A stretch of DNA of 64,000 nucleotides from Nostoc linckia NIES-25. GTDB taxonomy: Bacteria > Cyanobacteriota > Cyanobacteriia > Cyanobacteriales > Nostocaceae. The DNA lies in assembly GCF_002368035.1 (NCBI RefSeq), contig NZ_AP018223.1, positions 1,531,764-1,595,763 on the forward strand, given 5' to 3'. Shown one piece after another: positions 8,306 through 16,085 of this stretch; position 1 is the stretch's first letter, and each line of letters begins with the position of its first letter. The position numbers and the translations under genes were made by a program. The notes beneath the pieces are model-generated. The model was not told the DNA's origin, made no database searches, and was given only the letters and a program-made list of their open reading frames with translations.

Positions 8306-9905
8306 GTTAATTGAAATTGCTCAAAAAGAACGTGCTTTAGAGAAACCTGTGCAAATTCGCTGTTGTGTTGCAGCTGGTTGTCTGTCTGCAAATTCACAAG
8401 CCGTCAAACAGCGTTTAGAAGAAGCTGTAACGGGAGCAGGTTTAGCAGAAACACTGGAAGTTCGTGGCGTTGGCTGTATGCGTTTGTGCTGTCAAGGGCC
8501 ATTAGTAGAAGTAGGGAGTGGGGAAGAGTGTAAGCAATCTCCACATAGCAGATTGTATGAAAAAGTTACACCTGAGGATGCACCTTCAATAATCGCCGCT
8601 GTTGATGGAGGAGAGACAACAGTTAAACAGGGGGATTTAACGCATCCATTTTTTACACATCAAATGCCGATTGTTTTAGAAAATAGTGGCAAAGTCAATC
8701 CAGAACGCATTCAATCTTATATTGCCGTCCAAGGTTATAGAGGGCTTTATCATGTCTTGCGAGAGATGACACCCAACGAAGTAGTCGATACTATCACCCG
8801 CAGCGGTTTAAGAGGACGTGGTGGTGCTGGTTATTCTACGGGTTTGAAATGGGCAACCGTCGCCAAAGCACAAGGAGAACGCAAATTTGTAATCTGCAAT
8901 GCTGATGAAGGAGATCCCGGTGCATTTATGGATCGCAGTGTCCTAGAAAGCGATCCTCATCGCGTTTTGGAAGGAATGGCGATCGCTGCCTATGCCGTGG
9001 GCGCAAATCAAGGCTACATATACATTCGGGCAGAATATCCTGTTGCGATCGAGCGTCTGCAAACTGCAATTCGCCAAGCCCAACGTTTGGGGATCTTAGG
9101 TACTCAAATTTTCGATTCTCGCTTTGATTTTAAAATTGATATTCGTATCGGTGCTGGCGCTTATGTTTGTGGTGAAGAAACTGCTTTAATGGCTTCTATT
9201 GAAGGTAAACGCGGTACTCCTCATCCCCGTCCGCCCTATCCGGCCGAGTCTGGTTTATGGGGCAATCCCACCTTAATTAATAACGTTGAAACCTACGCCA
9301 ATATTGCACCGATTATCCGTAAAGGTGCTGAATGGTTTGCCAGTATTGGCACTGCAAAAAGCAAAGGTACAAAGGTTTTTGCGCTGGCAGGTAAAATCCG
9401 TAACACAGGTTTAATTGAAGTACCAATGGGAACTTCATTAAAGCAGATTGTGGAAGCAATGGGCGGTGGCGTACCAGATGGTGGTGTGGTCAAAGCCGTG
9501 CAAACAGGTGGCCCTTCGGGAGGATGTATTCCAGCTTCCGCTTTTGAGAGCATAGTGGATTATGAGTCACTAACTCAACTCGGCTCGATGATGGGTTCTG
9601 GTGGCATGATTGTTATGGATGAAACTATTAACATGGTGGATGTCGCCCGCTTCTTCATGGAATTTTGCATGGATGAATCTTGCGGTAAATGCATTCCCTG
9701 TCGGGTAGGAACGGTGCAGTTACATAAATTGTTAACCAAGATTAGTGAAGGTAAGGCATCCTTAGCTGACTTGGAACTGTTAGAAGAACTATGCGACATG
9801 GTGAAAAATACTAGTTTGTGCGGTCTTGGTCAATCTGCACCCAATCCGGTATTTAGTACTTTGCGTTATTTTCGGGATGAGTATTTGGCTTTGATTAGTC
9901 ATTAG
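8292..9905 (+). CDS. hoxF: Bidirectional hydrogenase NADH-binding subunit HoxF
   Basis: 537 residues from the ATG at 8292, chosen because MDLPELIEIAQKERA matches the overlap design with the preceding gene; upstream in-frame codons only repeat hoxE sequence. HoxF oxidises or reduces NAD(H) through FMN. The N-terminal [2Fe-2S] ferredoxin-like domain has C25, C30, C62 and C66. The FMN/NADH core has RGRGGAGYSTG at 174-184 and CNADEGDPGAF at 202-212. The C-terminal [4Fe-4S] motif SCGKCIPC is near 463-470. Residues about 73-86 hold a short purine-rich stretch (GGGAGTGGGGAAGAG in DNA) that looks like an intergenic repeat fragment captured in frame. The last codons and stop (ATTAGTCATTAG) belong to a repeat array. 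Confidence 0.96.
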   Translation: MDLPELIEIAQKERALEKPVQIRCCVAAGCLSANSQAVKQRLEEAVTGAGLAETLEVRGVGCMRLCCQGPLVEVGSGEECKQSPHSRLYEKVTPEDAPSIIAAVDGGETTVKQGDLTHPFFTHQMPIVLENSGKVNPERIQSYIAVQGYRGLYHVLREMTPNEVVDTITRSGLRGRGGAGYSTGLKWATVAKAQGERKFVICNADEGDPGAFMDRSVLESDPHRVLEGMAIAAYAVGANQGYIYIRAEYPVAIERLQTAIRQAQRLGILGTQIFDSRFDFKIDIRIGAGAYVCGEETALMASIEGKRGTPHPRPPYPAESGLWGNPTLINNVETYANIAPIIRKGAEWFASIGTAKSKGTKVFALAGKIRNTGLIEVPMGTSLKQIVEAMGGGVPDGGVVKAVQTGGPSGGCIPASAFESIVDYESLTQLGSMMGSGGMIVMDETINMVDVARFFMEFCMDESCGKCIPCRVGTVQLHKLLTKISEGKASLADLELLEELCDMVKNTSLCGLGQSAPNPVFSTLRYFRDEYLALISH

Positions 9906-9980
9906 TCATTAGTCATTAGTCATTTGTCGTTTGTCATTATTCATTAGTCATTTGTCGTTTGTCATTTGTCGTTTGTATTT
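9892..9980. repeat. TCATTAG/TCATTTG heptamer array overlapping the hoxF stop
   Basis: About ten tandem units of GTCATTA or GTCATTTGTC. The array begins inside the last four codons of hoxF and supplies its TAG stop, then continues into the hoxF-hoxU gap. Confidence 0.85.
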
Positions 9981-10050
9981 ATAAAAGACCAACAACTGGA
10001 AAAAATGTGCAATTTGAAAGTACATTAACGTTACCAGGAATCAATGAGAT

Positions 10051-10767
10051 ATGGCAGTCAAAACTTTAACAGTTAATGAACAATTAATTAGTGCCCGTGA
10101 GGAGGAAACTATTTTGCAAGCAGCGCAAGAGGCAGGAATTCATATTCCGACTTTGTGTCATTTGCAAGGAGTTGGAGATGTTGGCGCTTGTCGGCTTTGT
10201 TTGGTGGAAATTGCAGGCAGTAATAAATTGCAACCTGCTTGTGTGACGAAAGTTGCTGAGGGTATGGAAGTGCAAACAAATAGCGATCGCCTGCAAAAAT
10301 ATCGTCGCACAATTATCGAAATGCTATTTGCTGAAGGCAATCACATTTGCTCGGTGTGCGTTGCTAATGGTAATTGCGAATTGCAAGATTTAGCAATTGA
10401 AATGGGTATGGATCGTGTGCGGTTGGATTATCAATATCCTAATCGCAAAGTCGATGTTTCTCACGATCGCTTTGGTGTTGACCATAACCGTTGTGTTCTT
10501 TGCACTCGCTGTGTGCGTGTTTGTGACGAAATTGAAGGAGCGCACACTTGGGACATGGCGGGTAGAGGGACAAATTCCCATGTCATCACGGATTTAAATC
10601 AACCTTGGGGAACCTCAGATACTTGTACTTCCTGCGGTAAATGCGTCAATGCTTGTCCGACAGGTGCGCTTTTTGACAAAGGATCGAGCGTCGGTGAAAT
10701 GAAACGCGACCGCGCCAAACTTGATTTTTTGGTTACAGCGAGGGAGAAACACCAATGGCTTGTTTAG
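10051..10767 (+). CDS. hoxU: Bidirectional hydrogenase diaphorase subunit HoxU
   Basis: 238 residues. HoxU corresponds to the iron-sulphur N-terminal part of NuoG and passes electrons between HoxF and the HoxYH hydrogenase. The [2Fe-2S] ferredoxin domain has C36, C47, C50 and C64. A [4Fe-4S] site follows with C100, C103 and C109 and a nearby H98. Two more [4Fe-4S] clusters use C148/C151/C154/C158 and C192/C195/C198/C202. An AGGA lies ten bases before the ATG. It is separated from hoxF by a repeat array but shares its direction and function. Confidence 0.96.
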   Translation: MAVKTLTVNEQLISAREEETILQAAQEAGIHIPTLCHLQGVGDVGACRLCLVEIAGSNKLQPACVTKVAEGMEVQTNSDRLQKYRRTIIEMLFAEGNHICSVCVANGNCELQDLAIEMGMDRVRLDYQYPNRKVDVSHDRFGVDHNRCVLCTRCVRVCDEIEGAHTWDMAGRGTNSHVITDLNQPWGTSDTCTSCGKCVNACPTGALFDKGSSVGEMKRDRAKLDFLVTAREKHQWLV

Positions 10768-10803
10768 TTGGCGATCGGAAATTAGCACAAGGAGGTAAAA
10801 CTA

Positions 10804-11328
10804 ATGTTACGCCGCATTTTAAAAATCTTTTGGTGGCTTTTCTTGCTGGGAATATTAACAATATATATATACCTGGGTTTAGCAAGCTTTACATCTCAAC
10901 AGGTGATTGCTGGTGTTATTAAATTAGAAGAAGCGCCAGGAGAAATAGTTTATCGCTCACAGCAAAAATTGAATGATAATTTAGGAAATTATTGGCAAGT
11001 TGTTCTGTTTAAGCGAATTGATTCAAATAGCAATAAAACATCTTCAATAAATCTCCGATTAGTGGGATTTCCTGGTTCTCAGGAACTTCCCCATCCCTTA
11101 CCATTGAAAATTACTACTGATACAGGTAAAGTATTGACCGCTCCAGATATTTTTATAGATGAAGCGCCAGCACCAACCATCGCCCAGTATGACTTTAAAG
11201 ATGTTTTAACTCAATTGCCAACTCAAGAATTGTTGATTGGTATACCTGTAGGAAAACAAAATTTCATTAATCTGTCAATTCCCGAATATGTTGTACAGGA
11301 ATGGCAAGAGATTGCAATAAAATCCTAA
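10804..11328 (+). CDS. DUF3122-like protein of the hydrogenase locus
   Basis: 174 residues with one N-terminal membrane segment or signal anchor (about residues 7-27, FWWLFLLGILTIYIYLGL) and a predicted extracytoplasmic beta-rich domain. Blocks such as WQVVLFKR, NLRLVGFPGS and YVVQEWQ resemble, from memory, the cyanobacterial DUF3122 family. No catalytic motif is seen. The start at 10804 has a perfect AAGGAGG eight bases upstream. Its place between hoxU and hoxY matches an unknown gene at that position in Nostoc-type hox clusters. A role in the hydrogenase is suggested only by location. Confidence 0.7.
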   Translation: MLRRILKIFWWLFLLGILTIYIYLGLASFTSQQVIAGVIKLEEAPGEIVYRSQQKLNDNLGNYWQVVLFKRIDSNSNKTSSINLRLVGFPGSQELPHPLPLKITTDTGKVLTAPDIFIDEAPAPTIAQYDFKDVLTQLPTQELLIGIPVGKQNFINLSIPEYVVQEWQEIAIKS

Positions 11329-11442
11329 TGTTAATATCAAAATCTATAAAAATAAAATGACCGAAAAAGAAAAGGGTACAGAGCAACTAAATTGATTTAT
11401 GGGGATTATTCATTTTTAATTTTTAATTTGGAGCAAAGCGAC

Positions 11443-11988
11443 GTGACTCGTTTAAAATTAGCGACGGTTTGGCTAGGTGGCTGTTCTGGCTGTCACATGT
11501 CTTTTCTCGATTTGGATGAATGGCTGATTGATTTAGCAGAACAAGTAGATTTAGTTTTTAGTCCTTTTGCTGATATTAAAAAATACCCACAAGCAGTAGA
11601 TGTGGTGTTAGTTGAGGGTGCAGTTGCCAATGATGAACACCTAGAAATGATTCAGATTGTAAGAGAGCGATCGCAAATTCTTGTATCTTTTGGCGATTGT
11701 GCTGTTACTGGTAATGTTACTGCTTTACGCAATCCTTTAGGTAGTGCTGAAAGAGTTCTTCAACGTTGTTATATCGAAGCAGCAGATCTTCACGCCGCAA
11801 TTCCCCATGAACCCGGTATTGTACCAACATTACTAGATAAAGTAATACCAGTTCATACAGTAGTACCAGTTGATATTTATTTACCAGGCTGTCCACCTAA
11901 TGCAACTCGCATTAAAGCAGTATTAGAACCACTGTTAAGAGGAGAAAAACCGCTGCTACAAGGACGTGAATTTATCAAGTTTGGTTAA
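11443..11988 (+). CDS. hoxY: Bidirectional hydrogenase small subunit HoxY
   Basis: 181 residues from the GTG at 11443 (MTRLKLATVWLGGCSGCHMS), preferred over an in-frame TTG at 11392 because it gives the family N-terminus and has GGAG eight bases upstream. HoxY carries the proximal [4Fe-4S] cluster next to the NiFe site of HoxH. Ligand cysteines are C14 and C17 in GGCSGC, C86 in FGDCAVTGN and C150 in LPGCPPN. As in other HoxY proteins the distal-cluster domain of uptake hydrogenases is absent. It sits between two small genes of unknown function inside the hox cluster. Confidence 0.95.
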   Translation: MTRLKLATVWLGGCSGCHMSFLDLDEWLIDLAEQVDLVFSPFADIKKYPQAVDVVLVEGAVANDEHLEMIQIVRERSQILVSFGDCAVTGNVTALRNPLGSAERVLQRCYIEAADLHAAIPHEPGIVPTLLDKVIPVHTVVPVDIYLPGCPPNATRIKAVLEPLLRGEKPLLQGREFIKFG

Positions 11989-12110
11989 CCTCACAAGTTA
12001 CTCAGATTCTTTATCTAAGGTAAAGGGGACTGGCGAATTGGGAGTATTGAGTTAAGAGTGACAAATTTTGCCCTCCATCTCCCCAGTCCCCAATCCACAA
12101 CCCCCAAATT

Positions 12111-12569
12111 ATGCTTATGGCAGTTAATTATCGGGAAAGAATCATTGCTCTTTGGACAGTGTTTTTATTAGCAACACTGTTTCATACACAACTAGGTTTA
12201 ATGCCGCTTTTTCACGGCTTATCTGTTGTCGAATCTCAAAAAGCTAGAAATATTAATGAGATTTCTGCAATTATGTGGTTGATGTTGGGCTTTTTTACAA
12301 TCCCAATGGTAGGAATAATTGCCAGTGCTTTTACTGATTCAAAGCGTTATCGAATGATTCATTTTGGTGTAACCATCTTTTACACCATCATGAACCTATT
12401 ACATTTGATTTTAGATTTATTTGTCCAGCCAATTCTCTGGTATCAAATAGCCTTAATGGTCTTTTTATTCCTTGTAGGTTTATTACTAAACATTACTGCT
12501 TTTCAATGGATACAATTGCATAATACAACAAAGCAATCACAAAAAAATCTAGAGCGATCGCATTTTTAG
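12111..12569 (+). CDS. Four-segment membrane protein between hoxY and hoxH
   Basis: 152 residues with about four predicted membrane helices (residues about 12-32, 53-73, 83-105 and 110-132). No motif or family is recognised. The start could be the ATG at 12111 or the one at 12117; neither has a clear ribosome binding site. The same position between hoxY and hoxH holds an unknown gene in Nostoc-type clusters. It may anchor or assist the hydrogenase, but that is inference from context only. Confidence 0.65.
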   Translation: MLMAVNYRERIIALWTVFLLATLFHTQLGLMPLFHGLSVVESQKARNINEISAIMWLMLGFFTIPMVGIIASAFTDSKRYRMIHFGVTIFYTIMNLLHLILDLFVQPILWYQIALMVFLFLVGLLLNITAFQWIQLHNTTKQSQKNLERSHF

Positions 12570-12674
12570 CAATGATTAAATTATCAGTTATTAATCTACA
12601 CGCTAAATTGATGAAAATCATTTATTCCGATTACTCAAATATGAAATTATTTCACATTGTGTAGTGTCAGCATT

Positions 12675-14147
12675 ATGAAAAAAGTAATTATCGATCCAGT
12701 TACCCGCATTGAAGGACATGCCAAAATTAGTATTTATCTGGACGATACAGGACAAGTAAGCGATGCTCGTTTTCATGTCACAGAATTTCGCGGATTTGAA
12801 AAGTTTTGTGAAGGCCGTCCTCTTTGGGAAATGCCAGGAATTACGGCGCGGATTTGTGGAATTTGTCCGGTGAGTCATTTATTAGCATCAGCCAAGGCTG
12901 GCGATCGCATTCTTGCAGTTACAATTCCTAAAGCAGCCGAAAAACTGCGCCGTCTGATGAATTTGGGACAAATTATCCAATCCCATGCCCTGAGTTTCTT
13001 CCACCTCAGCGCCCCAGATTTATTATTAGGAATGGATAGCGATCCCGAAAAACGCAATGTATTTGGTTTAATTGCAGCCGAACCAGAACTAGCGCGTGGC
13101 GGAATTCGCTTGCGTCAATTTGGACAAGAAATTATTGAACAATTAGGAGGGCGAAAAATACATCCATCATGGGCAATTCCTGGCGGTGTCCGCGAACCTT
13201 TATCCCAAGAAGGACGTACCCATATTCAGAATCGTATCCCAGAAGTACGCACCACAATCTTAGATGCACTGGGTAGATTTAAAAACTTACTCAAAGACTA
13301 TGAAAAAGAAGTCCAAACCTTCGGTAATTTTCCTACCTTATTTATGGGGTTAGTCACTCCTGAAGGTTTGTGGGAAAACTACGACGGACATATTCGTTTT
13401 GTAGATAGTGCTGGAAATATTATTGCTGATAAACTCGATGCAAGCAATTATCAAGAGTTTATTGGTGAAGCAGTTCAACCAGATTCTTATTTAAAATCTC
13501 CTTATTATCGCCCTTTGGGTTATCCTAACCAAAGCGACTATTGTCGTTTAGATAGTGGTATTTATCGAGTAGGTCCGCTAGCACGTTTGAATATTTGTAA
13601 TCATATTGGTACGCCTTTAGCTGATGCAGAATTGAGAGAATTTAGAGACAGAGGTAAAGGCACTGTCACCTCATCATTTTTCTATCACTATGCCCGCTTA
13701 ATTGAAATTTTGGCTTGCATTGAACGCATAGAAATTATAATTGACGATCCAGATCTGCTACTTGGGCAGAGCGTAGCCGAAGCCTCAAATCGACTGCGGG
13801 CTGATGCTGGCATTAATCAATTAGAAGCTGTGGGCGTCAGTGAAGCACCACGCGGTACATTATTTCATCATTACAAAGTAGATGAAAATGGCTTAATGCA
13901 GAAAGTAAATTTAGTAATTGCCACAGGACAAAATAATCTCGCAATGAATCGCACAGTCGCGCAAATTGCCCGACATTTTATTCACGGTTCAGAAATCCCT
14001 GAAGGAATGTTAAACCGAGTGGAGGCAGGAATTAGAGCTTTTGACCCTTGTTTGAGTTGTTCAACTCATGCCGCAGGTCAAATGCCTTTGCATATCCAAT
14101 TAGTTGGAACAGATGGAAATATTATAAATGAAATTTGGCGAGAGTAA
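12675..14147 (+). CDS. hoxH: Bidirectional hydrogenase large subunit HoxH
   Basis: 490 residues from the ATG at 12675 (MKKVIIDPVTRIEGHAKIS); an in-frame TTG six codons earlier is less likely. HoxH holds the NiFe(CN)2CO site that splits or makes hydrogen. The four nickel-ligand cysteines are C61 and C64 (RICGICPVSH) and C459 and C462 (DPCLSCSTH). The 25 residues after H465 (starting AAGQMPLH) form the C-terminal extension removed by the HoxW protease after nickel insertion. All elements of an active subunit are present. Confidence 0.97.
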   Translation: MKKVIIDPVTRIEGHAKISIYLDDTGQVSDARFHVTEFRGFEKFCEGRPLWEMPGITARICGICPVSHLLASAKAGDRILAVTIPKAAEKLRRLMNLGQIIQSHALSFFHLSAPDLLLGMDSDPEKRNVFGLIAAEPELARGGIRLRQFGQEIIEQLGGRKIHPSWAIPGGVREPLSQEGRTHIQNRIPEVRTTILDALGRFKNLLKDYEKEVQTFGNFPTLFMGLVTPEGLWENYDGHIRFVDSAGNIIADKLDASNYQEFIGEAVQPDSYLKSPYYRPLGYPNQSDYCRLDSGIYRVGPLARLNICNHIGTPLADAELREFRDRGKGTVTSSFFYHYARLIEILACIERIEIIIDDPDLLLGQSVAEASNRLRADAGINQLEAVGVSEAPRGTLFHHYKVDENGLMQKVNLVIATGQNNLAMNRTVAQIARHFIHGSEIPEGMLNRVEAGIRAFDPCLSCSTHAAGQMPLHIQLVGTDGNIINEIWRE

Positions 14148-14292
14148 TCTATTCTGAATTCTGAGTTCTGAATTCTCACTTGAAAAGTTCTCTCATAACA
14201 TTTAACTTACATTCTTCTGTAATTTGCATTTCATAACGCAAATCTGCTAAGGGCGATAATGCCTAATGGTAGAATAAAAGAAGTATGAAAGC

Positions 14293-15153
14293 GTGAACAC
14301 AAAACTCCTCATTTCTCCTCAAGAACTCACGTTGCTATTAGCAGAAAAATCCTCACAAACTGTTCTTGTCGATACGCGAACTCAAGAAGATTATGGTATT
14401 TCTCATATTCCTCAATCAATAAATATTAGAGATTTTTTTACCTATCTTTTAGAGGATTCTTCCCCAACAGGTTTAAAGGAATTGCAAGAATATTTTGCAG
14501 AAATTATGAGTAGGGTAGGAATATCTGGTACAGAACACTTAATTGTTTATGAAGATGCTCTAAATAGAGGTTACGGTCAATCTTGTAGAGCAGCTTTTTT
14601 ACTAAAGTATTTGGGTTGTCCTCAAGTATCTATTTTACACGGAGGGTATAGAGCATGGCTCAAGGCAGGATTACCTACTACCGATGAAGTTCAAAAGCGT
14701 GAAAGCAGCATATTTAGATTGCATCCCAACGCTGACATAATGGTAACTACTGCCGAAATGTTGGAAGCAATTGATAATCCAGCAATTATTAAATTAGATG
14801 TACGCGATCGCGATGAATGGATTGGGTTAAGTTCTTCTCCCTACAATCCTGATTTCTGCCCTCGCAAAGGTAGAATCCCTAATGCTGTATGGTTAGAATG
14901 GCATCGTTTAATGAATTCTGAGTCGGAAATTCCGATGTTGCGATCGCCAGATGAAATCCGAGACATTTGTCAGTCTTTAGGTATTACCTCCGAGTCCATC
15001 GTGTATATTTACTGCTTTAAAGGTTCCAGGGCTGCTAATACATTAATAGCCCTAGAACAAGCAGGAATTTCTGCTAGAAATTATTTTGGCTCTTGGAATG
15101 AATGGTCTCGTGATTTTTCCCTACCTGTTGATAGCACAGTCATCAGCGTCTAA
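14293..15153 (+). CDS. Two-domain rhodanese-like sulfurtransferase
   Basis: 286 residues with two rhodanese domains (about 5-130 and 145-280). The N-terminal domain has VLVDTRTQEDYGISHIPQS but no catalytic cysteine loop; the C-terminal domain has YCFKGSRA with the probable active-site cysteine. This is the thiosulfate/3-mercaptopyruvate sulfurtransferase layout. The GTG at 14293 gives a normal N-terminus; the ATG at 14285 is out of frame. It lies between hoxH and hoxW on the same strand, so a sulphur-supply role for iron-sulphur or NiFe assembly is possible but not shown. Confidence 0.85.
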   Translation: MNTKLLISPQELTLLLAEKSSQTVLVDTRTQEDYGISHIPQSINIRDFFTYLLEDSSPTGLKELQEYFAEIMSRVGISGTEHLIVYEDALNRGYGQSCRAAFLLKYLGCPQVSILHGGYRAWLKAGLPTTDEVQKRESSIFRLHPNADIMVTTAEMLEAIDNPAIIKLDVRDRDEWIGLSSSPYNPDFCPRKGRIPNAVWLEWHRLMNSESEIPMLRSPDEIRDICQSLGITSESIVYIYCFKGSRAANTLIALEQAGISARNYFGSWNEWSRDFSLPVDSTVISV

Positions 15154-15591
15154 GCTTCGGATTAATACTACAATCGCGTGTTAGTTAGCGAATTGATTTG
15201 AGGTGCATTTGCTGAGGGCGATCGCTGTCCCATTGGTCTCGACTTAAGTTAGAAATGGGTTAACTGTTGGCTTCTTCACCCGCCTGAAACTAAAGTTCTA
15301 GGCTAACAACTCAAGTCTACTCAAGTAGACTCAAAATTTTGCGTATATTTTAGTCATCTTTATATTACTTTTGCTATCAGCAAGGAACTGAAGTTCCTTG
15401 CGGGACATCGGTTTTACGTTAATTTGACGGAAAATATGTATGTATAAATATTTTCGCTAAATCGTATAACAGGTTGTTTGAAAAGCCCTTAGCTGTTATT
15501 AACCACTAGAAAATTTATCAAGTTAACAGTTCTTCACAAGTTCTTCAAGTTTTTTCCCTAACTTGAAACTAGTCTTAGAAAGCTAAAAATT
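15154..15591. other. 438-bp gap with two small hairpins before hoxW
   Basis: Contains AGTCTACT-CA-AGTAGACT (15314-15331) and a stronger palindrome GCAAGGAACT-GA-AGTTCCTTGC (15380-15401). Neither has a clear T-tract. No coding sequence is visible. The hairpins might separate hoxW transcription from the upstream hox genes. Confidence 0.5.
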
Positions 15592-16041
15592 ATGAATTGC
15601 AATGTAATAGCTATTGGTTACGGTAATGAGTTGCGTAGTGATGATGGTATTGGTCAACGAGTAGCTAAGGCGTTGCACCTATCTAATGTGCAATCCCTTG
15701 CTGTCCACCAACTCACCCCCGAACTTGCCGAACGTTTAGCCCATGCTGATTTGGCAATCTTTATTGATGCTTGTTTCGCCTCCCAAAGTTCCCAAATACA
15801 AGTAGAACCACTTTCACCTGCATCTTTCAAGATTATCGCCGGACACATGGGCGATCCGCGATCGCTTTTAGCTCTGACTAAAGCAATCTACGGTTATTGT
15901 CCGCGGTCTTGGTGGATCAAAGTACCAGGAGTCAACTTTGAATTAGGACAGAGTTTATCATCCATTGCCGAAACTGGAGTGGCGATCGCTTTACAAAAAA
16001 TTACACAAATTGTAGACGAAAATTTGAGCGCACTTCTTTAA
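15592..16041 (+). CDS. hoxW: Hydrogenase maturation protease HoxW
   Basis: 149 residues, M52 family. It cleaves the C-terminal extension of HoxH once nickel is inserted. Nickel-sensing residues known from HybD map to E13 in GYGNELRSDDG, the aspartate in IFIDACF, and the histidine in AGHMGDPRSL. The ATG at 15592 gives the canonical N-terminus. Being next to hoxH and the only M52 gene seen in the window, it is assigned to HoxH. The following Pat-like gene begins 44 bases downstream and may be cotranscribed. Confidence 0.93.
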   Translation: MNCNVIAIGYGNELRSDDGIGQRVAKALHLSNVQSLAVHQLTPELAERLAHADLAIFIDACFASQSSQIQVEPLSPASFKIIAGHMGDPRSLLALTKAIYGYCPRSWWIKVPGVNFELGQSLSSIAETGVAIALQKITQIVDENLSALL

Positions 16042-16085
16042 AATTTTCCTGAAGGTTTACTTTCCACCACAGGTAACAGGAACTC

